This document shows, piece after piece, positions 9,150-26,800 of a stretch of DNA of 64,000 nucleotides. How positions within the stretch are numbered: position 1 is the first letter of the stretch; every line of letters starts with the position of its first letter. The translations under genes and the position numbers were made by a program. Source of the DNA: Streptosporangium roseum DSM 43021 (GTDB lineage: Bacteria; Actinomycetota; Actinomycetes; Streptosporangiales; Streptosporangiaceae). The notes beneath the pieces were generated by a model that was given only the letters and a program-made list of their open reading frames with translations, was not told the DNA's origin and made no database searches. Location: the NCBI RefSeq assembly GCF_000024865.1, contig NC_013595.1, positions 2,604,001-2,668,000 on the forward strand, read 5' to 3'.

Positions 9150-10105
9150 CGGAGCACCTTTCCGACCACTACGCGGCCGGCGAGCACGGCCAGGACGATC
9201 ACGCCTTGAACGGCCGACTGCATGTTGGACGGCACGTCGAGCAGGCTCAGGACCACGCTGACCAGGCCGAGGGTCACGCCGCCGACGGCCACGCCCCAGG
9301 GCACGGCGCTGCCGCCGTGGAAGGACCCGCCGCCGAGGATCACCGCCGCCACCGTCATGAGGGTGTAACTGGAGGCCGACGACACGTCCCCGCCGCCGGT
9401 CTGGGAGGCCAGGACGAGACCGGACAGCACACCCAGCACGCCCGCGGTGGCGTAGGCGATGGCGCGGGACGCCAGCGGGCGCAGGCCGGCCCGCTCCAGC
9501 GCCACCGGGTTGCTGCCCAGGCCGCGCATCCGGACTCCGAGGGTGCTGCGTGCGGTGAGGAGGTAGACCACCGCGGCGACGACGAGGATCGGCAGCAACG
9601 GCGCGGGGAAGCCGGCCGGCTGCCACGTGCCGAAGGACGCCAGCCACTCGGGGGTCGTCCCGCCGGGCGTCGGCAGGGCGAACAGGCCCAGGCCCAGCCA
9701 GACGAACGACGCGCCGAGGGTGGCGATGAGCGACGGCACCCGGCGGAGGTGGATGAGGACGCCGAGAACGGCGTAGGCCGCGACGAGCGCGAGCAGGATC
9801 AGGGCGCCGGTGGCCGGAGACGACACCAGCGTGGTCGCCGAGACCACGGTGACCAGGCCGACGAAGTTGCCGATGCCGAGGTCGATGTCGCCGACCGACA
9901 TCAGCGTCATCTGGGCCTGGGCCGCGATGACCAGGGGCACGGTCGCCGAGAGGACCAGCGAGAGGCCGGCCACCGTCAGGACGTCCGGCTGAAGCGACGC
10001 GCAGACGGCGAACATGATGATCATGGCGACCGCGCTGACCACGGCCGGGGCCGTCCGGCGCATCCGCGCCCGGGTCGGCAGGGCCGGCGCGAGGAGCTCA
10101 CTCAT
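9146..10105 (-). CDS. Sugar ABC transporter permease (RbsC/LsrD type)
   Basis: 319-aa integral membrane protein with about 8-10 hydrophobic helices. The LMSVGDIDLGIGNFVGLVTV stretch and the cytoplasmic loop GVRMRGLGSNPVALERAGL match the ribose/AI-2 permease family. It is the second half of the heterodimeric channel with the next gene. Its ATG lies inside the end of the ATPase gene (8-nt overlap) and its stop overlaps the next start by 4 nt, indicating tight coupling of transporter subunits. Confidence 0.9.
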   Translation of the reverse strand: MSELLAPALPTRARMRRTAPAVVSAVAMIIMFAVCASLQPDVLTVAGLSLVLSATVPLVIAAQAQMTLMSVGDIDLGIGNFVGLVTVVSATTLVSSPATGALILLALVAAYAVLGVLIHLRRVPSLIATLGASFVWLGLGLFALPTPGGTTPEWLASFGTWQPAGFPAPLLPILVVAAVVYLLTARSTLGVRMRGLGSNPVALERAGLRPLASRAIAYATAGVLGVLSGLVLASQTGGGDVSSASSYTLMTVAAVILGGGSFHGGSAVPWGVAVGGVTLGLVSVVLSLLDVPSNMQSAVQGVIVLAVLAGRVVVGKVLR

Positions 10106-11792
10106 GGCTCTGCTCTCCGTCGGGTCGGTTCCGTGCTCTGTCGGGCCGGTTCCGCTCTCCGTCGGATCGGTTCCGTGCTCCGTCGGGCCGGTTCCGTGCT
10201 CCGTCGGGCTCCGCGGACGGACGGCTCCGCGTGTCGCGGGACTCGGCGGGCGGACCGCTCCGCGCTCCGTCGGATTCGGCGAACGAGACGGCGATGATCT
10301 GCTCCTCGGAGATCTCCTCGCCGGCGAGCTCGGCGACCACCCGCCCGGCGCGGAAGACGTAGACCCGGTCGCAGTGGGCCATCTCGGCGTTCTCGCTCGA
10401 ATACCAGACGACGCTCCGGCCCTGCGCCGCCTCCTGGCGGATGAGCTGGTAGAGGTCGGTCTTGGTGTGCACGTCGACCCCTCGGAAGGGGTCGTCGAGC
10501 AGCACGAGGTCGGCCGTGGAGGCGAACGCGCGGGCGACGATGACCTTCTGCTGGTTGCCGCCGCTGAGTTCGGTCATCGCCGCGTCCGGGCCGCCCCGGA
10601 TCGACAGGCGCTCGACCCAGTTCCGTACGGCCGCGCGCTCCTCGGCGGGGCGGCGCAGACCATGGCGGGCGATGCCCCGCATCGCGGTCACGATGAGGTT
10701 CTCCGCCACCGTCCACAGCGGCAGGACCCCGGAGCGCTGCCGGTCGCCCGGCACGTACGCCCGGCTGCCGTGCACCCTGGTGTCGCGCCGGGCCGGTCGC
10801 CACAGGCGTTCGAGCACCTCCTGCTGGCCCTGGCCCGCCAGGCCGGCCAGGCCCACGACCTCTCCCGCGCCGACCCGTACGGAGACGTCGTGCAGTCCGG
10901 AGCCGGTGGCCCCGCGCAGCTCCGCCATCACCGGGCGGTCGGCGGGCTCGCCCGCGGGGGCCGCGGCCGGCTCGCTCCCGGCCCGGTCGGCGACCTGAGC
11001 CCCCATGAGGGTCAGCACGTCGTGCTCGCCGAGCCCGGCGGCGGGCCGGTCGGCGATGACGGCCCCGTCGCGCAGCACGGCGACGCGGTCGGCCACCGAG
11101 AGGATCTCGCGGATGCGGTGCGAGATGAGCAGGACGGCGACGCCGCCGGCGGTGAGGCCGCGGACGTAGTCGTACAGCGAGCGCGCCGCGTCCGGGCCGA
11201 GGGACTCGGTGGGCTCGTCGAGGATCAGCAGATCGAGCCGGTCGACCAGGCCGGCACGGGCGATCTCGACCATCTGGCGCTGGGCCAGTGACAGGTCCTC
11301 GACCCTGTCGCCGGGTGCCACCCCGTGGCCGGGAAACATCTCGCCGAGCCGGCGCCGTACCGCGTCGCTGGCCGCGCGCCGCCACCCCAGTCGCGGCAGG
11401 CAGTGGCGCGAGGACACCCAGATGTTCTCCGCGACCGTGAGGTCGGGGCAGAGCGACGTCTCCTGGTAGGCCATCCGCACCCCGCGAAACTCCGCGGCCC
11501 GTGGTCCGGCCTCACCGGAGGTCTCCCGCCCGCGCACCGTGACCGTGCCCTCGTCACAGGCTTCGAGCCCGGCGAGGACGCGCATGAGGGTGCTCTTGCC
11601 GGCGCCGTTGTGGCCGACGAGGCCGAGCACCTCTCCGGCGCGGACCTCGAGGTCCACACCGGCGAGGGCCCGGGTGCGCCCGTACGTCTTGGCCACGTGT
11701 CTCGCGACGACGACGGGCTGCCGATCGGACGATCCCCGGTCCGCCCCCCGCGGGGCCGCGAACGGCTCCGCGGGAAGGTTGTGGACGTGCAT
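10098..11792 (-). CDS. Sugar ABC transporter ATP-binding protein, two ABC domains
   Basis: 564 aa, RbsA/XylG/LsrA architecture. The first ABC domain (about 28-265) has Walker A GHNGAGKST, a degenerate signature LSLAQRQ and Walker B LLILDEPTE. The second (about 290-505) has a degenerate Walker A (GLAGLAGQGQQEVLERL), signature LSGGNQQK and LVLLDDPFRGVDV. Unusual is the C-terminal tail of about 60 residues made of charged repeats around RNRPDG, encoded by degenerate ~21-bp tandem repeats. The ATG has a strong GGAGGAGG ribosome-binding site. It energises the two permeases that follow. Confidence 0.9.
   Translation of the reverse strand: MHVHNLPAEPFAAPRGADRGSSDRQPVVVARHVAKTYGRTRALAGVDLEVRAGEVLGLVGHNGAGKSTLMRVLAGLEACDEGTVTVRGRETSGEAGPRAAEFRGVRMAYQETSLCPDLTVAENIWVSSRHCLPRLGWRRAASDAVRRRLGEMFPGHGVAPGDRVEDLSLAQRQMVEIARAGLVDRLDLLILDEPTESLGPDAARSLYDYVRGLTAGGVAVLLISHRIREILSVADRVAVLRDGAVIADRPAAGLGEHDVLTLMGAQVADRAGSEPAAAPAGEPADRPVMAELRGATGSGLHDVSVRVGAGEVVGLAGLAGQGQQEVLERLWRPARRDTRVHGSRAYVPGDRQRSGVLPLWTVAENLIVTAMRGIARHGLRRPAEERAAVRNWVERLSIRGGPDAAMTELSGGNQQKVIVARAFASTADLVLLDDPFRGVDVHTKTDLYQLIRQEAAQGRSVVWYSSENAEMAHCDRVYVFRAGRVVAELAGEEISEEQIIAVSFAESDGARSGPPAESRDTRSRPSAEPDGARNRPDGARNRSDGERNRPDRARNRPDGEQSHE
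10111..10210 (-). repeat. Degenerate ~21-bp tandem repeats in ABC ATPase tail
   Basis: About five imperfect copies of a unit like CGGTTCCGTGCTCCGTCGGG on the plus strand, mostly 21 bp apart. They keep the reading frame and encode the charged tail repeats (RNRPDG-like) at the very C-terminus of the ATPase, just before the permease start. Confidence 0.7.
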
Positions 11793-11820
11793 GACGCGAC
11801 CTCCTCCGTGCCTTCCCCGC

Positions 11821-12918
11821 TCAGCCGGCGGCTGTCGGGATCGGCGGCTGCACCGGCTTGCCGCCGGTCTGGACGGCCTTCACCTGCTCGCGGAACAGCT
11901 CACGCGTCCAGGGCCAGGCGGCGTACTCGTCGGGCTTGAGCACGCCGGCCCACGCGTCGCGGTCCTTCTGCTCGACGAGGACGATCGGGAAGGTCATGTG
12001 CTTGGGCACGTCGCGCTTCTCCAGCAGGTCGAGCGCCTGCCAGAGCGCGGCGACCGACTGGCCCGGGTCGGACATGACGGCCACCGAGCCGTTGTCGATC
12101 TTGTTGTCCTTCCAGTAGTTCAGCGCGCGGCCGTTGGTCTCGAAGGTCACCGCGGGAACGGGCTTGCCCGCCGTGGCGAAGGCCTGGGCGACGCCGTAGC
12201 CGTCGCCGCAGCCGATGACCCCGTCGACCTTCGACACGCTCGAAAGCACGCCGAGCACGGCCTTCTGCGCGGTGGCGCCGTCGCACATCCCGTTCACCGT
12301 CGCGGCGGTCTTCACGCCGGGGTACTCGCCGAGGATCTTCTTGGTGGTGTCGAACATCTCGGACTCGGGCTGCGAGCCGACGACGCCCCGGCTGACGATG
12401 ACGTTGCCCTTGCCGCCGATGCCTTCCAGCAGCGGCTTGGCGGCGTAGGTGGCCCAGTCGACGAAGCTGTTCTGCAGCACGTAAGCGCACTCGGAGTCGA
12501 TCGCGGAGTCGAAGACCACGACGGTGACGCCGGCGGCACAGGCCTGCTGGATGACGGGCTTGAGCGCGGTGGGCGAGGACGGGTCGATGAGCAGGGCGTC
12601 CGGCTTCTGGAGCAGGAGGCTCTTGATCTGGGCGACCTGCTCCGTCGCCGAGTTGTCGCCCGGCGCGTTGACGACCTTGTACTTGCTGATCAGGCCGTCG
12701 GTCTGGGCCTGCTTGGCGGCGTCCTCGAACTTGGCGATCATCGTCTGCCGCCAGCCGTTGCCGATGAAGCCGTTGCTCAGGGCGATGAACGGCTTGTCGC
12801 CGTCCGGCTTCGCGTCGGGGGTGGCGGCGGAGCTACAGCCCGCGGCCAGGACCGCGAGGGCGGCCAGCGATGCCACGGAGGCCGTGCGCCAAGGCCGGAG
12901 TGTGGGACGGGTACGCAT
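11821..12918 (-). CDS. Sugar-binding lipoprotein of ABC transporter
   Basis: 365 aa. The signal peptide ends with lipobox LAAGC (Cys28), so the mature protein is a membrane-anchored lipoprotein. The rest matches periplasmic-binding-protein family 1 (ribose/AI-2 type): FIALSNGFIGNGWRQTMIAKF near the start, LLLQKPDALLIDPSSPTAL, and GVIGCGDGYGVAQAFATAGKP. It captures the substrate outside the cell. It is the first gene of the operon, 28 nt before the ATPase gene and downstream of a good promoter with an overlapping operator. Which sugar or polyol it binds cannot be read from sequence. Confidence 0.9.
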   Translation of the reverse strand: MRTRPTLRPWRTASVASLAALAVLAAGCSSAATPDAKPDGDKPFIALSNGFIGNGWRQTMIAKFEDAAKQAQTDGLISKYKVVNAPGDNSATEQVAQIKSLLLQKPDALLIDPSSPTALKPVIQQACAAGVTVVVFDSAIDSECAYVLQNSFVDWATYAAKPLLEGIGGKGNVIVSRGVVGSQPESEMFDTTKKILGEYPGVKTAATVNGMCDGATAQKAVLGVLSSVSKVDGVIGCGDGYGVAQAFATAGKPVPAVTFETNGRALNYWKDNKIDNGSVAVMSDPGQSVAALWQALDLLEKRDVPKHMTFPIVLVEQKDRDAWAGVLKPDEYAAWPWTRELFREQVKAVQTGGKPVQPPIPTAAG

Positions 12919-13002
12919 CGTGGTCTCCAGAGAGAGCAGGTCCGCCGGAGCGGTGGAATCGAGGCCGCGACCTCATCGCTCAGGGGGAGCGCGGCCGTGC
13001 AG

Positions 13003-13022
13003 TCATTACAGACCTGTAATGA
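13003..13022. promoter_or_regulatory. Operator 1, 20-bp inverted repeat
   Basis: TCATTACAG-AC-CTGTAATGA: perfect 9-bp arms with a 2-nt centre. It sits at the expected transcription start of the transporter operon, just downstream of the -10 box, so a bound repressor would block initiation. The divergent GntR gene is the likely partner. Confidence 0.75.
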
Positions 13023-13027
13023 CAAGC

Positions 13028-13056
13028 AAACTAAGACGACGTTACGAGCATGTCAA
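13028..13056 (-). promoter_or_regulatory. Sigma-70-type promoter of the transporter operon
   Basis: On the minus strand TTGACA (13056-13051) is followed after 17 nt by TAGTTT (13033-13028). The predicted start falls at about 13021, inside operator 1, about 100 nt upstream of the lipoprotein ATG. The surrounding AT content is higher than in the coding regions. Confidence 0.65.
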
Positions 13057-13118
13057 GAGTCACTTTTTTTGCTGATCTTTCCGGTGGGTGGTGGATAATC
13101 GTCACGACGGGCGCGATA

Positions 13119-13134
13119 ACCTGTCATTACAGGT
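13119..13134. promoter_or_regulatory. Operator 2 in front of the GntR gene
   Basis: ACCTGT-CATT-ACAGGT, 6-bp arms. The stretch ATTACAGGTC (13126-13135) is the reverse complement of GACCTGTAAT (13011-13020) in operator 1, so both sites share a 10-bp core. It lies 49 nt upstream of the regulator's GTG start, suggesting autoregulation. Confidence 0.65.
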
Positions 13135-13182
13135 CTGAGGGCGTGGCATGCTTTTCTGGATGCTGCCGCCAAGGAGGTTTCC

Positions 13183-13926
13183 GTGACGATGACGTATCCG
13201 CGCCTCAACCGGGACGGGGCCGAACCGCTGTGGATGCAGCTGATGCGGGCGTTGCGAACGAAGATCGACGACGGTGAGCTCGGCCCGGATCAGCCGCTGC
13301 CGTCCGAGGCGGAGCTCAGCGACATGTTCAGCGTCTCCCGCACCGTCGTCAGGGAGGCCCTGCGCGAGCTCGTGCAGCAGCGCCTGATCTACAAGGTCAA
13401 AGGACGCGGTGCCTTCGTCTCGCCGCGCAAGACCGAGCTGCGCTTCATCGGCTCGATGTCCGGCTCCGCCGACGACCTGCGGGAGTCGGGCCGTCGCGTG
13501 ACGACCCAGACCATCCGCCAGACCCTCGGCGAGGCGGACGAGCGGGAGGCCGCCCTGCTGCAGATCCCCCTGGGGGAGCAGGTCGTCAGGATACGGAGGC
13601 TCCGGCGCGTCGACGGGCAGCCGTGGCTGCTCGTCGACACCGCCCTGCCCGCCCGCCTGGTGCCCGGCCTGGAGCGCGCCGTACTGGAGAACCAGTCGCT
13701 GTACGACGTGCTGCGGCGGCGGTACGGGATCGAACCCGCCGCCGCCGATCGGTGGATCGAGGCGGTCTTCCCCGACCGGGAGGACGCCTCGATGCTCGAA
13801 GTCTCCACCTCGACGCCGCTGCTCGGCATCGAATCGGTCGCGTGGCTGGACGACAACACGCGCTTCGAGGCCTACTACGCCCTCCACCGCAGCGACCAGA
13901 CCCGGTTCTACGTCGGCATCCGCTGA
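13183..13926 (+). CDS. GntR-family transcriptional regulator (HutC/UTRA type)
   Basis: 247 aa. The N-terminal winged helix (about 10-82) contains LPSEAELSDMFSVSRTVVRE and the wing VKGRGAFV. The C-terminal part (about 90-245) matches the UTRA ligand-binding domain of the HutC subfamily, which usually binds a sugar phosphate or small carboxylate. The GTG start is preceded by AAGGAGG. It is divergent from the transporter and catabolic operon and most likely represses it until a pathway intermediate binds. The operators at 13003 and 13119 are its probable targets. Confidence 0.88.
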   Translation: MTMTYPRLNRDGAEPLWMQLMRALRTKIDDGELGPDQPLPSEAELSDMFSVSRTVVREALRELVQQRLIYKVKGRGAFVSPRKTELRFIGSMSGSADDLRESGRRVTTQTIRQTLGEADEREAALLQIPLGEQVVRIRRLRRVDGQPWLLVDTALPARLVPGLERAVLENQSLYDVLRRRYGIEPAAADRWIEAVFPDREDASMLEVSTSTPLLGIESVAWLDDNTRFEAYYALHRSDQTRFYVGIR

Positions 13927-14001
13927 CCGCCTCCCGGCGGCGCGCCCACCCGGAAAACCGCCGGGTCCAGCGTTCTGCACGTTCGGCACCGGAACAGGAG
14001 A

Positions 14002-14029
14002 GCCCGGCCGCCGTCGTCGGCGGCCGGGC
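14002..14029. terminator. Bidirectional terminator hairpin
   Basis: GCCCGGCCGCCG (14002-14013) pairs perfectly with 14018-14029 around a TCGT loop. It separates two convergent units: the GntR gene (+) and the end of the biosynthetic operon (-). Confidence 0.7.
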
Positions 14030-14052
14030 CCTCTGCCCGTGACTCCCGGTGA

Positions 14053-15023
14053 TCAGGCCGTCATGGCGACCAGGATCCGGCGGGCGCCGGTGAACGGCTC
14101 ACGGCCGTGGGCGCACAGCATGTTGTTGATGATCATCAGGTCGCCCCGGCGCCAGGGGAACCCGTAGGAGGCCTCGTCGTAGGCGGCCTTGACCGCGGCG
14201 AGGTCGGCCGGGTCGATCGGGGTGCCGTCGGCCAGGTACGCGTTGCGGGGCAGGTCGGCCTCGTCGTACAGCGACAGCAGGGCCTCGCGGACCTCCTCGT
14301 CCAGGCTGGTGACGTGGAACAGGTTCGCCTGGTTGAACCAGACCTGCTCCCCGGTGAGCGGCTCGGTCTGGTGGGAGGGCCGGTGGTGCCTGGTGCGCAG
14401 GCCGTCCTCGGTCCACTCGAACGTCTGCCCGTGCCGCGCGCAGTACTCCTCGACCGCCGCGGGGTCGTCGGTCTGGAAGGACTCCTGCCAGGACAGGCCG
14501 AGCCCCTCCCGGAACGCCCTGGCGTACACGACGCCGTCGGCGAACCTGTCCCGCACCTCCTGGGGGACCAGGCGGAACACCGCGCGGCTGTTGGCGATCG
14601 GGGTGGCCCCGCCCGTGGCCGCGGCGGTGTCGCAGTAGAAGAACAGGTGACCCGGCCAGCTGTCCGAGTAGGAGTTCTCGTTGTGCATCGGCAGCGGCTG
14701 GTCGGCCGGGTACTCGGTGGAGGTGTAGATCGACTCGGTGACGGACGTGCGGGGGGTGGAGCGTTCGGTGTAGCGCAGCGGGTCACCGCCGACGACCCGG
14801 ACGATCCGGTCGAACAGGTCTAGGTCGGCCGGCAGGTCGCGGAGCAGCACCGCGCCGTGCTCGGCCAGGGCGGCCCGCAGGCTGTCGCGGTGGGCCGCCA
14901 CCCAGTCGAGATGGTCGGTCATGTCCGGCCCGAGACCGTACACCACGATCGTGGTGTGGTCGTTGCCGTCGAGCTGTCCGGTCACCGGCCCGAGCTGGGC
15001 CAGTTCCTCGGGAATGACACCCG

Positions 15024-15027
<4 letters not shown>
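14053..15027 (-). CDS. TauD/SyrP-type Fe(II)/2-oxoglutarate oxygenase
   Basis: 324-aa protein of the TauD/TfdA superfamily. The iron-binding triad is visible as His115-Asn-Glu117 (MHNENSYSDSWPGHLFFYC) and His307 (LCAHGREPFTG), with Arg316 or Arg317 as the likely 2-oxoglutarate ligand. The HxE variant is typical of clavaminate-synthase-, AsnO- and SyrP-like tailoring hydroxylases. It probably beta-hydroxylates an amino acid, free or carrier-bound; Asn is a candidate because one module carries an Asn-type code. The ATG overlaps the stop of the preceding NRPS by 4 nt and has an AAAGGAA ribosome-binding site. It is the last gene of the biosynthetic operon. Confidence 0.88.
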
Positions 15028-23679
<8,652 letters not shown>

Positions 23680-23683
<4 letters not shown>

Positions 23684-23883
23684 CCGCCCTGACGCAGGCT
23701 GAGGGGGCGCATGTCGGTCCACACCGTCTCGATGTGGTCCAGGCACTCCTGCTTGGCTCCGCTGAAGCCGGCCTCGTGCCACCCGGCGGGGAGGTTCCGC
23801 CCCGCCGGCCAGATCGAGTACTGCTCCTCGTCGTTACGCACGACCAGATAGGGGTGGTCGGTCATGGTTCCTGCCTTGTTCAT
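23680..23883 (-). CDS. MbtH-like protein
   Basis: 67 aa. It carries the MbtH signature: NDEEQYSIWP, LPAGWHEAGFSG, CLDHIETVWTDMRPLSLR. MbtH proteins bind adenylation domains and are often needed for their folding and activity; it probably serves the Asn and Ser modules encoded just downstream. The ATG at 23883 overlaps the PKS stop (ATGA). A second ATG at 23865 (MTDHPYLV) has its own AGGA-type site and would give a 61-aa protein; either start is possible. Confidence 0.93.
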
Positions 23884-26800
23884 TTACGGTCCAGCTTGGG
23901 GATGGTGGTGGCCGGGCGGGACTGCTCGGCCTCGCCGTCGGCGGCCCGCAGCCGTTCGACGACGAGCGCCAGCTCGGCCACGGTCGGGGACTCGAACAGG
24001 CTGCGCATCGGCAGCTTCACGCCGACGGCCTTGCGCAGCGAGGCGATGAGCTGCACCGCGATCAGCGAGTTGCCGCCGAGTTCGAAGAAGTCGTCGTCGA
24101 TGCCGACCCGCGACACGCCGAGACCGTCGCTCCACACCCGCGCGATGGTCGCCTCCAGCTCGTTGCGCGGCGTGGCGTGGTCGTCTCCGTCCTCCGTGGA
24201 CCCGGACCGCTCGTCGGCTCCGGTGTCCTCGGCGATGGTGTCGGTGGTCCGGGATCTGGCCCGTTCGGCGAGCTCGGCCACCGGCAGCGGGTTGATCACG
24301 ACCTGCGGGCCCAGGCGCGCGGCCAGCACCCGGCGGAACGCCTCGGCGCCGTCGACGGGGGAGATCCCGTCGCCGGCCGGCGCGGTCGCAGCGCCGGCGC
24401 CCTCGGTCGTGCCGCCGGGGACGGCGGCCAGGTCGCCGGCGACGGCGTCGCGGTTCACCCGGCGCAGGACGAAGTCACCGATCTCCACCAGCACCCGGCC
24501 GTCCTCGTCGAACAGCGTCAGGTCCGCCGAGACCACGTCGTCACCGCCGTCGGCGTACCGCAGGTGGCTCCAGAAGCGGGCGGGCAGCGGCCCGCGCACC
24601 AGCACCCGGCCGTAGGAGAGCGGCAGGTAGCTGCCCTCCCCGCGGCCCTCGCCGAACGCGGTGGCCACGTCCAGCAGCGCCGGGTGCAGCACCCAGCGCT
24701 CCAGGTCGGCGATGGCGGCCTCGGGCGCGACGATCCTGGCGAGTTCCTCGTCCGGGCCCACGTGGTGCTCGCCCAGTGCGTCCCAGCGGGGACCGAAGCT
24801 GAGCATGCTGGTACGGCCGGTCTCGCGTACGGCCGAGCTCGGCCGGCACCGCGCCACGATCGACGGGGCGTCCACCCCGGAGGCCGGCTCGGGGCGGACC
24901 CACGCGGCCGAACCGCGCACGTGCGTGGCCGAGCGGCCCGCCGTACGGCTCACCACGCGGAACTCCACGCCGTCCGCCGAGGTGGTCAGCTCCACCCGGT
25001 ACTGCGCGGTGCCCCCGTCGGGGACGGAGAACGGCTCCAGGAACGCCACGTCCCGCAGCTCCACGGCGTGGTCGGCGTCCGGGGCGGGCAGACACGCGGC
25101 CACGGCGGCCCGCGCCGTCTCCAGGTGACCGGTTCCGGGCACCACCGGCACCTGGCCGATGCGGTGCTCGTCGAGCAGCCAGTGCGTGGTGGCGGACACC
25201 AGCCCGTGGCACTCGGCCTCCCCGTCCTGACCGGTCACCCGGCTGGACAGGACCGGGTGGTCCACCGCTTCGGCCACCCCGCCGCGGGCGGCGCGGAACC
25301 CGTCGGGCGCCGCCACCTCGACGGCCATGCCGACCTCGGTCCAGCCGCCCCAGTTCTGCGAGACGACCGGCGCGCGCCAGCCGTGCGCGCTGCGGGCGTA
25401 GGCGTCGAGGAAGTTGTTGGCCGCGCAGTAGTCGACCTGCCCGAAACCGCCGACCACCGAGGTCACCGAGGAGCAGAGCGCCACCCAGTCCAGCGGGAGG
25501 TCACCGAAGACCTGCGCCAGGGCGAGGGTTCCGGCGATCTTGGGAGCCAGTACGGCGGTGGCCGCCGCACGCTCCTTCACCTCGGCCATGCCGCCGCCGG
25601 GCAGGCCGGCGGCGTGCACGATGCCGTCCAGCCCGCCGAACTCGGCGTCGATGCGCTCGCGCACCGCGCGCAGCCCGGCCGGGTCGGTGACGTCGGCGGC
25701 CAGCACCAGCACCTGGGCGCCGGCCTGCTCCATCCGCCGGATCGCGAGGATGGCCCGGCCCGTCCTGTCCGCGCCGCCGTGCACCGCCAGGTGGGTGTCC
25801 CACTCCTCGCGGGGCGGCAGGCCGCCGCGGCTGAGCAGCGCCAGCCGGGCGCGGGACCGCCGCGCGAAGTCCTCGGCGAGGGTGATGCCGATCCCGCCGA
25901 TCCCGCCGGTGATCAGGTACCGGCCCCCGTCGCGGACCACCGCGGGTCCGGAGGTCTCCGCGCCCACGGGGACCTGGGCGTAGTCGGTGACCCAGCGGCG
26001 GCCGGCGCGCAGCGCCACCTCCGTCTCGTCGGCGGGCCGCAGCAGCTCGGAGACGAGGTCGGCCGTCTGCGCGGCGCCCGCCTCCGGGTCGGCGTCGATG
26101 TGGCGGACGGTCAGGCCGGGCAGTTCCAGCGGGACCACCCGGGCGATGCCGGCGAGGGTGGCGTGCTCGGGGCGGAGCAGGGCGCCCTGCGCGTCCGAGG
26201 CGCCCGACGACACCACGTCGAGGTGGACCCCGTCGGTCACCCCCGCGCCGGCCAGGGCCTGGACCAGCTCCAGCAGGCTGAAGAAGCCGCGCTCCTGCGC
26301 CTCCCAGGTGGCGGCGATCGCGCCGTCGGCGGGCACGCCGTCCAGCGTCAGGGCGTGCACGATCCTGGCGGGGGTGCCGGCGGCGAGCAGCGTCTCGTGG
26401 TCGCCGGGACCGGCCACCCGCACGGTGACGCCCCGGGCGCGCAGCTCGGCGACGAGCTCCTCCCCGCGCGGCCCGTCGGCCAGCACCAGGCAGTCGCCGA
26501 GGTCGGTCCGGCGGAGGTCCGGGGCGGCCTGGCGCCAGGTGGGCACCGCGAACCAGTCGTCCAGCGGCAGCGGGCCACGGCGCCGGACCGGCGCGGCGAC
26601 GGCGGCCTGGTCGACCGGGTCGGCGTCGATCCAGTAGCGCCGGCGCTCGAACGGGTAGGCCGGCAGCGGCACCCGGCTGGCCGCCGCGCCGAAACCGGCG
26701 GCCAGCGGCACTCCGGCGGACCACAGCGTGCCCGCCGCGTCGTAGACGGTGACGGCGTCCCCGGCCCGCTCCCCGGGGCCGGGCAGGCTGGGCAGCGGCG

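Noticed and set aside
13050..13277. 75-aa plus-strand frame over the divergent operator region
   Set aside because: Lies on promoter and operator sequences and runs out of frame into the GntR gene.
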